Shown here one piece after another: positions 46,178 through 57,251 of a stretch of DNA of 64,000 bases. This DNA is from Neisseria sp. (GTDB taxonomy: Bacteria; Pseudomonadota; Gammaproteobacteria; Burkholderiales; Neisseriaceae), in the NCBI GenBank assembly GCA_030528455.1, contig JAUMYW010000005.1:19525-83524 (forward strand), given 5' to 3'. The notes below the pieces were generated by a model. That model searched no databases and had not been told where the DNA came from. It saw nothing but the letters and a program-made list of their open reading frames with translations. A program made the position numbers and the translations under genes. How positions within the stretch are numbered: position 1 is the first letter of the stretch; each line of letters starts with the position of its first letter.

Positions 46178-47653
46178 ATGTTCAGCAGAAAAATTCCTTT
46201 GGCGGAAACAACATTCCCGTCCCTGCGGTGCGAGCTCACGGCAGGGCGTTTGTTGCATTCGGACAGCCGTAAAATCCAGGCGGGCGATGTGTTTGTCGCC
46301 TGCCAGGGCGAATACAGCGACGGGCGACAATATATTCCGGCCGCGATTGACAACGGCGCATCATTTGTGTTTTGGGACGATGACGGCACATTTGTCTGGC
46401 AAGACGAATGGCAGGTACCGAACCAAGGTATCCGCAATCTGAAAGAAAGTGCCGGCATATTGGCGGCGGAAGTGTACGGCAATATTTCAGACGGTCTTGC
46501 CTGCTGGGGCGTTACCGGTACCAACGGCAAAACATCCGTCAGCCAGTGGTTGGCACAGGCGGCAGACTTGCTCGGCGGAAAATGTGCCGTTATCGGCACG
46601 GTCGGCAACGGATTCTGGGGCAATTTGCAGGAGGCCACGCACACTACGCCCGATCCGGTTTCCGTGCAGACTCTGCTGTACGACTTCAAACGGCAGGGCG
46701 CAACTGCCGCTGCAATGGAAGTGTCCAGCCACGGCCTCGACCAATTCCGCGTAAACGGTGTGCCGTTCCGTTCCGCCGTTTTTACCAATCTTACGCGCGA
46801 CCATCTCGATTACCACGGCAGCATGGAGGCCTACGGCGGCATCAAAGCCCGTCTGTTTTACTGGTACGGCCTGAAAAATGCCGTGATTAACAGCGACGAT
46901 GCGTTCGGAGAAGAACTGGTATGCCGTCTGCAACACGATTTGCCTGAATTGAATGTATATCGCTACGGTTTTAACGAAACAGCCGACATCCGCATCACAT
47001 TGTTTGCTGCTTCTTCGTCCGGCATGAAAGTGCAGTTTGAAACGCCTTGGGGACAAGGAGAAATCGCCAGCCGTCTGTTCGGCCGCTTTAACGCGCAAAA
47101 TCTCGCCGCCTGTGTGGGTTTGCTGTGCGCCGAAGGTTACGCTTTGGACGAGGTTTGCCGCGTGCTGGGGCAAATCCGTCCCGCTACCGGCCGTATGGAC
47201 TGCATTATGAACGAAGGCAAACCGCTGGTCGTCGTCGATTACGCGCACACTTCCGACGCGCTCGAAAAAGCCTTGTCCACTTTGCAGGAAATCAAGCCTC
47301 AGGGAGCCGAACTTTGGTGCGTGTTCGGCTGCGGCGGCAACCGCGACAAAGGCAAACGTCCGATGATGGGCGCGGCGGCTGCGGCAGGCGCGGATAAAGT
47401 AGTCGTTACCAGCGACAATCCCCGCTTGGAAAATCCGCACGACATCATCGCTGACATTCTGCCCGCCGTTCCCAATCCCGAAAAAGTCGAAGCCGACCGC
47501 CGCGCTGCGATTGCCTATGCCGTGCGGCACGCTGCGCCGAACGATATTATCCTGATTGCCGGCAAAGGCCACGAAACCTATCAGGACGTGCAGGGTGTGA
47601 AGCACCACTTTTCCGATTTTGAAGAGGCGGAAGCTGCCTTAGCCGCCCGTTGA
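46178..47653 (+). CDS. murE: UDP-MurNAc-tripeptide synthetase MurE (meso-DAP adding)
   Basis: 491 residues. ATP-binding GVTGTNGKTS is near residue 110, and the SDNPRLENP block contains the DNPR motif that selects meso-diaminopimelate. The enzyme adds the third stem residue to UDP-MurNAc-L-Ala-D-Glu in the cytosol. It lies 32 bases after ftsI. Confidence 0.97.
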   Translation: MFSRKIPLAETTFPSLRCELTAGRLLHSDSRKIQAGDVFVACQGEYSDGRQYIPAAIDNGASFVFWDDDGTFVWQDEWQVPNQGIRNLKESAGILAAEVYGNISDGLACWGVTGTNGKTSVSQWLAQAADLLGGKCAVIGTVGNGFWGNLQEATHTTPDPVSVQTLLYDFKRQGATAAAMEVSSHGLDQFRVNGVPFRSAVFTNLTRDHLDYHGSMEAYGGIKARLFYWYGLKNAVINSDDAFGEELVCRLQHDLPELNVYRYGFNETADIRITLFAASSSGMKVQFETPWGQGEIASRLFGRFNAQNLAACVGLLCAEGYALDEVCRVLGQIRPATGRMDCIMNEGKPLVVVDYAHTSDALEKALSTLQEIKPQGAELWCVFGCGGNRDKGKRPMMGAAAAAGADKVVVTSDNPRLENPHDIIADILPAVPNPEKVEADRRAAIAYAVRHAAPNDIILIAGKGHETYQDVQGVKHHFSDFEEAEAALAAR

Positions 47654-47747
47654 ATCTGTTTTCAGACGGCCTGAAACCGTATCCGGCAGGGAGTTTGTTC
47701 CTGCCGTTAAAACCGAAGCCGTCTGCAGCTGACATAAGGAACGAGTA

Positions 47748-48185
47748 ATGAGAAAAATCGTATTCGGATTGTTGTTGGTTTTGCTGTCGGCGGCGGCATT
47801 CGGCAAGGGCAAGCCCGAGCAATACGTTTATCTGTTTGATTTGGTCAAGAAACAGCCGTACAAAGCCGTGTGGCAGAAAGACATCTGGCAACAGGTGAAG
47901 CGTCAGCCGCACGGTATGAACGTGGCGTGGGTAAACGGTGCCAACGGCGTATCTTCGCCGGTGGAAACCGTCCGTATCGACGGCCGGAAATATTATCTTG
48001 CCACATTGTGCGAACCGCATAACTGCGGCGTTCACATGATGTATGTATTGTTCGACAGCCGGAAAGCCGTTGCGATGCGTCAGGTTGATTTGGACGTGTA
48101 TGTGTATCACGGCAATCCCAACCGGACACTGCGTGATTATTTGAACGACTGGCGGAAAGCCGAGATGAAGAAAAGAGGCTATTGA
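47748..48185 (+). CDS. Ivy-like periplasmic lysozyme inhibitor
   Basis: 145 residues. The first 19 (MRKIVFGLLLVLLSAAAFG) are a Sec signal. The mature protein contains CEPHNC (Cys88-Cys93), matching the disulfide-closed CKPHDC loop with which Ivy plugs the active site of c-type lysozyme, followed by MMYVLFD as in that family. It sits between murE and murF and is preceded by a good ribosome site, so it probably belongs to the dcw transcript. The lysozyme-inhibitor role is inferred from the loop. Confidence 0.75.
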   Translation: MRKIVFGLLLVLLSAAAFGKGKPEQYVYLFDLVKKQPYKAVWQKDIWQQVKRQPHGMNVAWVNGANGVSSPVETVRIDGRKYYLATLCEPHNCGVHMMYVLFDSRKAVAMRQVDLDVYVYHGNPNRTLRDYLNDWRKAEMKKRGY

Positions 48186-48264
48186 GGCCGTCTGCAAGTA
48201 TGGTTTTTACGGTAGAAATGACCGTATTGCCTTTTTCAGACGGTATTCGGAAAGAAAAGTAATA

Positions 48265-49617
48265 ATGAACGGTTTGGATTTGCATTTTATTTGCAAGGCG
48301 TTGGAACTGCCGGTGCCGTCTGCAAACTGCGCAGTCGGCAAAATTACCACCGACAGCCGCGAAGCGCAGGCGGGCGATGTGTTTTTTGCCTTGGCCGGCG
48401 AACGCTTCGACGCGCACGATTTCGTGCCGCAGGTGTTGGAACGCGGCACGTTTGCCGTGGTGTCGCGCGAAGATTGCGTGAGCTTGGGGGGCGTATTGTT
48501 TGTGTCCGATACGCTCAAAGCCCTGCAAGATTTGGCGCGCGCGTGGCGGGAAAATATCAACCCGTTTGTATTCGGCATCACCGGTTCGTCCGGCAAAACC
48601 ACCGTCAAAGAAATGCTGGCCGCCGTATTGCGCCGCCGTTTCGGCGAAGAGGCCGTGCTGGCGACGGCGGGCAATTTCAACAACCATATCGGCCTGCCGC
48701 TCACTCTGCTCAAGCTCGCGCCCGCGCACCGCTATGCCGTGATTGAAATGGGCATGAACCACTTTGGCGAATTGGCCGAGCTTACCCGCATTGCCAAGCC
48801 CGATGTCGCGCTCGTCAACAACGCTCTACGCGCCCATGTCGGCTGCGGTTTCGACGGCGTGGGCGATATTGCCAAAGCTAAGAGCGAGATTTATCAAGGG
48901 CTGGATTCAGACGGTCTCGCCCTGATTCCCTGCCAAGACCCGAATGCCGCTGTTTTCCAAGCCGCAACACAAGGCTTGAAATGCCAAACTTTCGGCGCGG
49001 AAGAGGGCGGTATCCACGTGGAAAATATCGTGTTGAACCCGCTTTCCTGTGAATTTGATTTGGTGTGCGGCAACCAGCGCGCCGCCGTCAAACTGCCCGT
49101 GCCCGGCAAACACAATGTCCACAACGCCGCGGCCGCCGCCGCACTCGCCCAAGCAGCCGGATTGAGCCTGCAAGAAATTTCAGACGGCCTCGCCGGTTTT
49201 GCCAACATCAAAGGCCGTCTGAATATCAAAAAAGGCATCAAAGGCACAACCGTGCTCGACGACACCTACAACGCCAACCCCGACAGCATGAAAGCTGCGA
49301 TAGACGTGCTCGCCCAACTCCCCTCCCCGCGCGTGTTCGTGATGGGCGATATGGGCGAACTCGGCGAAGACGAAGCCGCCGCCATGCACGCCGAAGTGGG
49401 CGCGTACGCACGCAACCAAGGCATCGAAGCGGCTTATTTTGTCGGCAGCGACAGCGCGCACGCTGCCGAAGCCTTCGGTGCAGACGGCTTGTGGTCTGCC
49501 GCCAAAGACCCGTTAATCCAAGTATTGGTGCACGATTTGCCCGAAGGTGCGAACGTTCTCGTCAAAGGCTCGCGTTTTATGAAGATGGAAGAAGTGGTTG
49601 AAGGATTGTTACCGTAA
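48265..49617 (+). CDS. murF: UDP-MurNAc-tripeptide--D-Ala-D-Ala ligase MurF
   Basis: 450 residues. GITGSSGKTTVKEM holds the ATP P-loop, GNFNNHIGLPLTLL and EMGMNHFGE are family blocks, and TVLDDTYNANPDSMKAA is the C-terminal signature. It adds D-Ala-D-Ala to the tripeptide. Several uptake sequences lie inside the coding region. Confidence 0.97.
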   Translation: MNGLDLHFICKALELPVPSANCAVGKITTDSREAQAGDVFFALAGERFDAHDFVPQVLERGTFAVVSREDCVSLGGVLFVSDTLKALQDLARAWRENINPFVFGITGSSGKTTVKEMLAAVLRRRFGEEAVLATAGNFNNHIGLPLTLLKLAPAHRYAVIEMGMNHFGELAELTRIAKPDVALVNNALRAHVGCGFDGVGDIAKAKSEIYQGLDSDGLALIPCQDPNAAVFQAATQGLKCQTFGAEEGGIHVENIVLNPLSCEFDLVCGNQRAAVKLPVPGKHNVHNAAAAAALAQAAGLSLQEISDGLAGFANIKGRLNIKKGIKGTTVLDDTYNANPDSMKAAIDVLAQLPSPRVFVMGDMGELGEDEAAAMHAEVGAYARNQGIEAAYFVGSDSAHAAEAFGADGLWSAAKDPLIQVLVHDLPEGANVLVKGSRFMKMEEVVEGLLP

Positions 49618-49816
49618 AACGGCAGATTTTTCTCACGGCACTTTTGTTATATGCCTGTTCCGTTTCGGCTCAGCCGGTCGTCAGAGAATCCCGAGACGGA
49701 AAAATGTATCCGCCCTCATCAACAAACATGACCGACTGCTGGCGGAAGACCGTCAGGCTTGTCTGAACCGTTGGATTATTATGGACACCGTCCGCTTGAT
49801 TAATCCTGGCTTTTAA
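49614..49816 (+). pseudogene. Probable frameshifted small lipoprotein gene between murF and mraY
   Basis: In one frame from about 49614 the sequence reads VKRQIFLTALLLYACSVSAQ, a lipoprotein-like signal, and continues to DGKMYP before reaching a stop at 49764. In the next frame the tail NKHDRLLAEDRQACLNRW continues to the stop at 49816. Joined near 49705-49725 they would make one protein of about 65 residues. The first frame also lacks an ATG/GTG/TTG start. It therefore looks like a decayed version of the small gene at this place in other Neisseria dcw clusters; that comparison is from memory and unverified. Confidence 0.4.
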
Positions 49817-49902
49817 GGCCGTTCTAATTATTGCAGACGGCATGAACGCAAAGCGGAACGCAGTTTCCGCATGGTGAAAAAGCAGAAAAAAGGAAACACA
49901 AA

Positions 49903-50985
49903 ATGTTTTTATGGCTCGCCCACCTCAGCGGCTGGATTTCCGCGCTGAACGTTTTCCAATACACCACTTTCCGCGCGGTTATGGCCGCGCTGACGGCTTT
50001 GGTGTTCTGTTTGGTACTCGGCCCGTGGACCATCCGCAAGCTGACGGCATTGAAAGTCGGGCAGGCCGTGAGGACGGACGGGCCACAAACACATTTGGTG
50101 AAAAACGGTACGCCGACCATGGGCGGCTCGCTGATTCTGACCGCGATTGCCGTTTCTACGCTGCTGTGGGGCAGTTGGGGCAACCCGTATATCTGGATTC
50201 TGCTGCTCGTTCTGCTGGCAACCGGCGCGCTTGGTTTTTACGATGATTGGCGCAAGGTGGTTTATAAAGACCCGAACGGCGTGTCGGGCAAATTCAAGAT
50301 GGCGTGGCAGTCGGCAGTTGCATTGGCGGCGGGTGTTTTTCTGTTTTACGCGGCGGAACTGCCTTCCAGTACTATGTTCATCGTGCCGTTTTTCAAGCAG
50401 ATTGCCTATCCTTTGGGCGGCATCGGCTTTATCGTTCTGACTTATTTTGTGATTGTCGGCACGTCCAATGCCGTAAATCTGACGGACGGTTTGGACGGTT
50501 TGGCGGCATTTCCCGTGGTTTTGGTGGCGGGTGGTTTGGGTATTTTCGCCTATGCCAGCGGCCATGCCCAATTTGCGCCGTATCTGCAACTGCCCTATGT
50601 GGCCGGAGCGAACGAAGTGGCCGTATTCTGTGCGGCAATGTGCGGCGCGTGTTTGGGCTTTTTGTGGTTTAACGCTTATCCGGCGCAGGTGTTTATGGGC
50701 GATGTGGGCGCGCTGGCATTGGGTGCGGCACTCGGCACGGTGGCCGTCATCGTGCGGCAGGAAATCGTTTTGTTCATTATGGGCGGCCTGTTTGTCGTGG
50801 AAGCCGTTTCCGTGATGTTGCAGGTATTTTGGTACAAGCGTACCAAAAAGCGCATTTTCCTGATGGCGCCGATTCACCACCATTACGAACAAAAAGGCTG
50901 GAAAGAAACGCAGGTTGTCGTACGCTTTTGGATTATTACCATCGTGCTGGTACTGATTGGTCTGAGTACGTTGAAAATCCGTTAA
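49903..50985 (+). CDS. mraY: Phospho-MurNAc-pentapeptide transferase MraY
   Basis: 360 residues with ten predicted membrane helices. The family blocks [32 protein letters not shown] and the histidine-rich [12 protein letters not shown] are all intact. MraY moves phospho-MurNAc-pentapeptide onto undecaprenyl phosphate to make lipid I at the inner membrane. It begins a new run of dcw genes after the broken small gene. Confidence 0.98.
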   Translation: MFLWLAHLSGWISALNVFQYTTFRAVMAALTALVFCLVLGPWTIRKLTALKVGQAVRTDGPQTHLVKNGTPTMGGSLILTAIAVSTLLWGSWGNPYIWILLLVLLATGALGFYDDWRKVVYKDPNGVSGKFKMAWQSAVALAAGVFLFYAAELPSSTMFIVPFFKQIAYPLGGIGFIVLTYFVIVGTSNAVNLTDGLDGLAAFPVVLVAGGLGIFAYASGHAQFAPYLQLPYVAGANEVAVFCAAMCGACLGFLWFNAYPAQVFMGDVGALALGAALGTVAVIVRQEIVLFIMGGLFVVEAVSVMLQVFWYKRTKKRIFLMAPIHHHYEQKGWKETQVVVRFWIITIVLVLIGLSTLKIR

Positions 50986-51016
50986 AGCCGTCTGCAGACG
51001 GCATAGGGTTGGGAAA

Positions 51017-52363
51017 ATGATTTGGCAGAACAAAAAAATCCTGGTCGCCGGTTTGGGCGGCAGCGGTTTGTCGGCATTGGCATTTCTGCGCAATGCAGGA
51101 GCGGAAATGGCTGCGTACGATGAGGCGCTGACCGCCGAACGCGTGGCAGAACTGCAAGAGCGGTTTGAGGGCTTGCAATGCTACTCGGGCTGTTTGGAAA
51201 ACGCTTTGGAACAAGGTTTCGAGATTTTGGTACTCAGCCCGGGCATTACGCGCCGCCGACCGGAAATTGCGGCGTTCGAACGCGCGGGCGGCGAAGTATT
51301 GGGCGATGTGGAAATTCTCGCACGCGAGCTGCGGGGCAAACGCGATAAAGTCATCGCGATTACCGGCAGTAACGGCAAAACCACCGTTACCAGTCTGGTC
51401 GGCCATTTGTGCGCGGTCTGCGGGCTGGATACGGTGGTTGCCGGCAATATCGGCACGCCCGTTTTGGAAGCCCTGCGGCAGCGCGGCGGCAAAGAAGCCG
51501 ATGTCTGGGTGTTGGAGTTGTCGAGCTTTCAGCTGGAAACCTCGCCCAGTCTGAACGCCGATGCGGCGGTTTGCCTGAATATTTCGGAAGACCATTTGGA
51601 ACGTTACAGTGATTTGTTGGACTATGCGTACAGCAAAACCGCTGTTTTCAACGGCGGCGGCGTGCAGGTTTTGAATGCGGACGATGCGTTCTGCCGTGCG
51701 ATGAAACGCCCCAACCGCGAAGTAAAATGGTTTTCTTTGCAGCAGGACGGAGAAGAGGCGAGCGTTTACCGTGCCGATTTGTCCGAAGGCCGTCTGCAAA
51801 ACGGCGGCGAAACGCTGCTGGACTTGGCAGAACTGCCGTTGCAGGGGCTGCACAATGCGGCCAACGTGTTGGCGGCACTGGCTTTGTGCGAAGCGGTCGG
51901 ACTGCCGCGCGGCAGCCTGCTTGGGGCGGTGAAAAGTTTTAAAGGCCTGCCGCACCGGGTAGAAAAAATCGGTGAGAAAAACGGCATCACCTTTATCGAT
52001 GACAGCAAAGGCACGAATGTCGGCGCAACTGTAGCCGCCGTTGCCGGCTTGCAGCAGCCTTTGGTGCTGATTGCGGGCGGGCAGGGCAAAGGGCAGGATT
52101 TCACGCCTTTGCGCGCGGCCTTGCAAAACAAGGCGAGAGCGGTGTTTCTCATCGGCGTCGATGCGCCGCAAATCGAGCGCGATTTGGCCGGAGCCGTGCC
52201 GACCGAACGTTGCGAAACCTTGCCCGAAGCCGTGCGCCGCGCGTACGAAACCGCGCAAAGCGGCGACATCGTTCTGCTCAGTCCGGCTTGTGCCAGCTTC
52301 GATATGTTCAAAGGCTATGCGCATCGGGCGGAAGTGTTTGCGGAGGCTGTCGGGAAACTTTAG
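51017..52363 (+). CDS. murD: UDP-MurNAc-L-Ala--D-Glu ligase MurD
   Basis: 448 residues. The N-terminus [13 protein letters not shown] binds [18 protein letters not shown] is the P-loop and [13 protein letters not shown] is the C-terminal block. It adds D-glutamate to UDP-MurNAc-L-Ala. Two overlapping uptake sequences (50986-51002) lie just upstream. Confidence 0.97.
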   Translation: MIWQNKKILVAGLGGSGLSALAFLRNAGAEMAAYDEALTAERVAELQERFEGLQCYSGCLENALEQGFEILVLSPGITRRRPEIAAFERAGGEVLGDVEILARELRGKRDKVIAITGSNGKTTVTSLVGHLCAVCGLDTVVAGNIGTPVLEALRQRGGKEADVWVLELSSFQLETSPSLNADAAVCLNISEDHLERYSDLLDYAYSKTAVFNGGGVQVLNADDAFCRAMKRPNREVKWFSLQQDGEEASVYRADLSEGRLQNGGETLLDLAELPLQGLHNAANVLAALALCEAVGLPRGSLLGAVKSFKGLPHRVEKIGEKNGITFIDDSKGTNVGATVAAVAGLQQPLVLIAGGQGKGQDFTPLRAALQNKARAVFLIGVDAPQIERDLAGAVPTERCETLPEAVRRAYETAQSGDIVLLSPACASFDMFKGYAHRAEVFAEAVGKL

Positions 52364-52423
52364 ATGCGGAGCTGCAGATGGCATCGCAGAGTAAGGCCGT
52401 CTGCCCCCGACGATGGATACGGA

Positions 52424-53596
52424 ATGAGAAAATTCGGACGAATCAGCGAACAGAAAATTTTCGGCAGCAAACCCCTGATTAACGGCAGTTACGACCGTTC
52501 TTTACTGTGGGTAGTGATACTGATGACCGCATTCAGCCTGCTGATGATTTATTCCGCCTCAATTGTAGAAGCGGCACACAAACACGGTAATAGCTGGCAT
52601 TACTTCCAGCGTCAGGCTGGCTTTATTCTGGTCGGCGTATTGGCCGGCCTGACGGCTTTTGCCCTCAATATGCGGCGTTGGCGCGAACACAGCAAGAAAC
52701 TTCTGGTGCTGGCATTGGCCTTGCTGGTGTTGGTTTTGTTTGTCGGGCGGAATATTAACGGCGCGGTACGCTGGATTCACATCGGTCCGGCCAATATCCA
52801 GCCGACCGAGATTTTCAAGCTGGCCGTGATTATCTATATGGCTGACTTTTTTATGCGCCGGGCCGACGTATTGCGTAATTTGAAAAAGATTTCCTGGGTC
52901 GGTCTGCCGCTGGGTTTGGGTATCGGACTGATGATGGCGGAACCGGATTTCGGTTCGACAGTTGTAACGGCAGCGATTGCCGTGGGCTTGTTTTTTCTGG
53001 CCGAACTTCCGTGGAGATGGTTTGTGGTAACGGTCGTTGTCGGCCTGCTCGGTATTGCGGCAGCGATTGTGTTTTCGCCTTACCGTATGGCACGGGTGAT
53101 GTCGTTTACCAACCCGTTTGACGATCCGTACGGCGACGGCTACCAGCTCAGTCATTCTCTGATGGCAGTAGGACGCGGAGAGTGGTTCGGCGTGGGCATC
53201 GGATCGAGTATCGAAAAGCGTTTTTACCTGCCCGAAGCGCACACTGACTTTATTTTTGCCATTATTGGCGAAGAATTCGGCTATGTCGGCTGGATTCTGC
53301 TGCTGGCGGCTTATTTATGGTTGGTGTGGAGGGCGTTTGCCATCGGTACGCGGGCAAGGGAACTGGAACTGATGTTCGGTTCCTACGTAGCCAAGGGCAT
53401 CGGAATCTGGATCGGTATCCAGAGTTTTTTCAATATCGGCGTCAACACCGGCGTGCTGCCGACCAAAGGCCTGACGCTGCCGTTTATGTCGTACGGCGGT
53501 TCTTCCGTTGTGATAATGATGGTGTGTGTCGGTTTGCTGATGCGTGTCGATTACGATAACCGGCGCGCGCAAAACGGACGCTCCGTAGAAAGTTGA
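52424..53596 (+). CDS. ftsW: Septal peptidoglycan glycosyltransferase FtsW
   Basis: 390 residues from ATG at 52424; the in-frame extension to 52364 runs across an uptake sequence. SEDS-family protein with ten membrane helices; motifs GVGIGSSIEKRFYLPEAHTDFIFAIIGEEFG and GLTLPFMSYGGSS are diagnostic. FtsW polymerises lipid II at the septum with FtsI. The stop overlaps the murG start region (2-base gap). Confidence 0.96.
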   Translation: MRKFGRISEQKIFGSKPLINGSYDRSLLWVVILMTAFSLLMIYSASIVEAAHKHGNSWHYFQRQAGFILVGVLAGLTAFALNMRRWREHSKKLLVLALALLVLVLFVGRNINGAVRWIHIGPANIQPTEIFKLAVIIYMADFFMRRADVLRNLKKISWVGLPLGLGIGLMMAEPDFGSTVVTAAIAVGLFFLAELPWRWFVVTVVVGLLGIAAAIVFSPYRMARVMSFTNPFDDPYGDGYQLSHSLMAVGRGEWFGVGIGSSIEKRFYLPEAHTDFIFAIIGEEFGYVGWILLLAAYLWLVWRAFAIGTRARELELMFGSYVAKGIGIWIGIQSFFNIGVNTGVLPTKGLTLPFMSYGGSSVVIMMVCVGLLMRVDYDNRRAQNGRSVES

Positions 53597-53598
53597 AC

Positions 53599-54663
53599 AT
53601 GAGCAAAACATTTATGGTGATGGCGGGTGGAACGGGCGGACACATTTTTCCCGCGCTGGCCGTGGCTCGGGCGTTGCAGGCGCGCGGCCATCATGTGATT
53701 TGGTTGGGCAGCGAAGGCGCGATGGAAACACGAATCGTACCGCAATACGATATTCTGCTGGAAACGCTGGCAATTAAAGGCGTACGCGGCAACGGGCTCA
53801 AACGCAAGCTGATGCTGCCTTTTACTTTGTACCGAACCGTTTCCGCTGCCAAAACCTTGATAAAAAAACACCGCGTGGCCTGTGTTATCGGTTTCGGTGG
53901 CTTTGTAACCTTTCCCGGCGGTGTGGCGGCAAAATTGTGCGGCGTGCCGGTTGTGATTCACGAACAGAACGCCGTGGCAGGTTTGGCCAACAAAACCTTG
54001 GCGAAATGGGCTTCGCGCATATTGTATGCCTTCCCGAAAGCTTTTGATGCTGCAGACGGCTTGGTCGGCAATCCCGTGCGTGCCGAAATTGCCTCGCTGC
54101 CTGCGCCGCCGCAGCGTTTTGCCGGACGAGAAGGTCGTCTGAAAATCAGCGTGGTCGGCGGCAGCCTGGGGGCGCAGATCTTGAACGAACTGGTGCCCGA
54201 GGCCATGGCGAAACTGCCGCCGGAGATGCGTCCGCTGGTGCGCCACCAGTCCGGGAGAAACCGTTTGCAGGCTTTGCGGGCGCGTTACGCAGAGTTGGGC
54301 GTGGAAGCCGAATGCAGCGAATTTATCGATGATATGCTGTCGGTGTACCGTGATTCAGATGTGCTAATCTGCCGCGCCGGCGCGCTGACGATTGCCGAAC
54401 TGACGGCAGCAGGCGTAGGCGCGCTGCTGGTGCCGTATCCGCACGCGGTGGACGACCACCAAACTGCCAATGCGCGTTTTATGGTGAAAGCCGATGCCGG
54501 ACTGCTGCTGCCGCAGTCGCAGCTTGATGCCGGCAAACTGGCTGAAATCTTAGGTGGCTTGACGCGCGAACGCTGTCTGAAATGGGCCCGAAACGCCCGT
54601 ACGCTGGCAATGCCCGAGAGTGCCGACAAGGTGGCGGAAGCCGCGTTGGAATGCGTAAGCTGA
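53599..54663 (+). CDS. murG: Lipid II synthase MurG
   Basis: 354 residues from ATG at 53599. The GT28 motif [14 protein letters not shown] is at residues 9-22, [12 protein letters not shown] follows, and the nucleotide site in the C-terminal half is [15 protein letters not shown]. MurG transfers GlcNAc from UDP-GlcNAc to lipid I on the cytosolic face. Tightly linked to ftsW. Confidence 0.97.
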   Translation: MSKTFMVMAGGTGGHIFPALAVARALQARGHHVIWLGSEGAMETRIVPQYDILLETLAIKGVRGNGLKRKLMLPFTLYRTVSAAKTLIKKHRVACVIGFGGFVTFPGGVAAKLCGVPVVIHEQNAVAGLANKTLAKWASRILYAFPKAFDAADGLVGNPVRAEIASLPAPPQRFAGREGRLKISVVGGSLGAQILNELVPEAMAKLPPEMRPLVRHQSGRNRLQALRARYAELGVEAECSEFIDDMLSVYRDSDVLICRAGALTIAELTAAGVGALLVPYPHAVDDHQTANARFMVKADAGLLLPQSQLDAGKLAEILGGLTRERCLKWARNARTLAMPESADKVAEAALECVS

Positions 54664-54874
54664 TGCCGTCTGCAAGATGTCCGGAGGCTGCCGGATTGCC
54701 GTGAGGACAATCGGAAATCCGTGTCCGGTTTCGGTCGTTTTCCCGCCGCGTAAAGAAAAAAGCAAAGTACGGGGCGGAATATGGCAGAGAGCGCAGCAAA
54801 TGTTTACAATCTTTAATCTTGCAGGCATGCGTTTTGCAGCCTCGAACCAGAGCCTGCGGGAGAGAAACAGCATT

Positions 54875-56281
54875 ATGATGAAAAACAGAGTCAAACATAT
54901 CCATTTTGTCGGTATCGGCGGATCCGGCATGTGCGGCATTGCCGAAGTTCTGCACAATTTGGGCTTTACCGTTTCCGGTTCCGATCAGGTACAAAGCGCG
55001 GTAACGCGCCATTTGGCCGCTTTGGGCATCCGGGTGTATCCCGGGCACACGGCCGAGCATATCCAAGGTGCCGATGTGGTGGTAACCTCAACGGCCGTCA
55101 GCCGTGAAAATCCCGAAGTGGCGGCAGCAAACGAACAGCAGATTCCCGTGATTCCCCGCGCCCTGATGCTGGCCGAACTGATGCGTTTCCGTGACGGCAT
55201 TGCGGTTGCAGGTACGCACGGCAAAACCACAACCACCAGCCTGACCGCCTCGATTCTGGCGGCGGCTGGTCTTGATCCGACTTTCGTAATCGGCGGCAAA
55301 CTGACTGCTGCCGGTACGAACGCCCGTTTGGGCCAAGGCGAATACATAGTGGCCGAAGCAGACGAATCCGATGCGTCTTTCCTGCATCTGACACCCGTGA
55401 TGTCGGTGGTAACCAATATCGACGAAGACCATATGGACACCTACGGCCACAGTACGGAAAAACTGCATCAGGCCTTTATCGATTTTATCCACCGTATGCC
55501 GTTTTACGGTAAGGCATTCGTCTGTATCGAAAGCGAACACGTCCGTGCCATTCTGCCGCGCGTGAACAAGCCGTTTGCCACTTACGGCTTCGACCCAAGT
55601 GCCGATATTTATGCAGACGGCATCGAAAGCTGTGGCGCACAAATGAAATTCACCGTGCATGTAAACGGCAAAGGCCGGAGGCCGGAACCGTTCGAAGTGG
55701 TATTGAATATGCCTGGGCGGCATAATGTATTGAACGCGCTTGCCGCTGTCGGTGTGGCTTTGGAATGCGGTGCGGATATTACTGCCGTCCAGCAGGGTCT
55801 GCTCTGTTTTGAAGGTGTGGGCCGCCGTTTCCAAAGTTACGGCGAAATCGAGCTGCCGAAGGGCGGCAAAGCTTTGCTTATCGATGATTACGGCCACCAC
55901 CCCGTAGAAATGGCGGCAACTCTGGCGGCTGCACGCGGCGCCTATCCCGACCGCCGCCTGATGCTGGCTTTCCAGCCGCACCGCTATACGCGCACGCGCG
56001 ATTTGTTTGATGATTTTACAAAAGTGCTGAACACGGTTGATGCCTTGGTGCTGACCGATGTTTACGCCGCCGGCGAAGACCCGATTCCGACTTCCGATTC
56101 CCGAGCGCTGGCACGCAATGTCCGGGCTTACGGCAAGGTCGAGCCGCTGTATTGCGCCGATGTGGACGAATTGCCCGATATGCTGTTGGAGGTGTTGCAG
56201 GATGGCGACGTGCTGCTGAACATGGGAGCCGGCAGTATCAATAGAGTGCCGCAGGCTCTGGCAGACAAAGCCTCGGTTTGA
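54875..56281 (+). CDS. murC: UDP-N-acetylmuramate--L-alanine ligase MurC
   Basis: 468 residues from ATG at 54875 ([19 protein letters not shown]), after GGGAGAG. The frame is open upstream to 54677 but that stretch has no gene-like features. ATP loop [12 protein letters not shown] and the [15 protein letters not shown] block are present. MurC starts the peptide stem by adding L-Ala to UDP-MurNAc. A 211-base gap separates it from murG. Confidence 0.97.
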   Translation: MMKNRVKHIHFVGIGGSGMCGIAEVLHNLGFTVSGSDQVQSAVTRHLAALGIRVYPGHTAEHIQGADVVVTSTAVSRENPEVAAANEQQIPVIPRALMLAELMRFRDGIAVAGTHGKTTTTSLTASILAAAGLDPTFVIGGKLTAAGTNARLGQGEYIVAEADESDASFLHLTPVMSVVTNIDEDHMDTYGHSTEKLHQAFIDFIHRMPFYGKAFVCIESEHVRAILPRVNKPFATYGFDPSADIYADGIESCGAQMKFTVHVNGKGRRPEPFEVVLNMPGRHNVLNALAAVGVALECGADITAVQQGLLCFEGVGRRFQSYGEIELPKGGKALLIDDYGHHPVEMAATLAAARGAYPDRRLMLAFQPHRYTRTRDLFDDFTKVLNTVDALVLTDVYAAGEDPIPTSDSRALARNVRAYGKVEPLYCADVDELPDMLLEVLQDGDVLLNMGAGSINRVPQALADKASV

Positions 56282-56339
56282 GAATCAAGAAGGCCGTCTG
56301 CAGGTGCAGACGGCATCTCCATACATCAAGAAGGAAAAT

Positions 56340-57251
56340 ATGCAGCAATTTGGTAAAGTGGCCGTGCTGATGGGCGGTTTTTCCAGCGAACGCGAAGTGT
56401 CGCTTAACAGCGGTCGCGCCGTTTTGAACGCTTTGCGCGGTGCCGGTATCGATGCGCACGCTTTCGATCCGAAAGAGCAGCCCCTGACTGATTTGAAAAC
56501 ACAAGGGTTTGCTTGTGCTTTCAATATCCTGCACGGCGCATACGGCGAAGACGGCACGGTTCAGGGCGCATTGGAAACATTGGGAATCCCGTATACCGGT
56601 TGCGGCGTGATGGCTTCGGCAGTCGGTATGGACAAATACCGCTGCAAACTGTTGTGGAAAGGCTTGGGGCTGCCGGTCCCCGATTACGAAGTGCTGCATG
56701 ACGACAGCGATTTCGATGCGGCGGAGGCTCGACTGGGTTTGCCGATGTTTGTCAAACCCAGTGCCGAGGGCAGCAGCGTCGGTGTGGTCAAGCTGAAAGA
56801 GCCGGGCCGTCTGAAAAACGTTTATCACGAATTGAAACAGTTTAAAGGCGAAATCATTGCTGAAAAATTCATCGGCGGCGGCGAATATACCTGCGCAGTT
56901 TTAAACGGACGCGCGCTGCCGTCCGTCTGCATCATTCCGGCCGTCGAGTTTTACGATGCCCAAGCCAAATACGAACGGGACGATACACAATATCTATGTC
57001 CGTCCGATTTGTCGGCACAAGACGAAGACTTAATCGGCCGCTTGGCTGTGCGTGCCTTCAAAGCCATCGGCGGCAGCGGCTGGGGACGTATAGACTTTTT
57101 GAAAGATGCAGACGGCAAGCTGTATCTCTTGGAGGCCAATACGCTGCCGGGCATGACCGACCACAGCCTGGTACCGAAAGCGGCTGCTGCGGCCGGCATA
57201 GGTTTTACAGAGCTGTGCATCGAAATTTTGAAAACGGCCTATGTCGAATAA
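56340..57251 (+). CDS. ddl: D-alanine--D-alanine ligase
   Basis: 303 residues from ATG at 56340. [29 protein letters not shown], the ATP-grasp loop [14 protein letters not shown] and [18 protein letters not shown] define DdlB. It makes the D-Ala-D-Ala dipeptide used by MurF. Its end overlaps ftsQ by 11 bases. Confidence 0.97.
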   Translation: MQQFGKVAVLMGGFSSEREVSLNSGRAVLNALRGAGIDAHAFDPKEQPLTDLKTQGFACAFNILHGAYGEDGTVQGALETLGIPYTGCGVMASAVGMDKYRCKLLWKGLGLPVPDYEVLHDDSDFDAAEARLGLPMFVKPSAEGSSVGVVKLKEPGRLKNVYHELKQFKGEIIAEKFIGGGEYTCAVLNGRALPSVCIIPAVEFYDAQAKYERDDTQYLCPSDLSAQDEDLIGRLAVRAFKAIGGSGWGRIDFLKDADGKLYLLEANTLPGMTDHSLVPKAAAAAGIGFTELCIEILKTAYVE

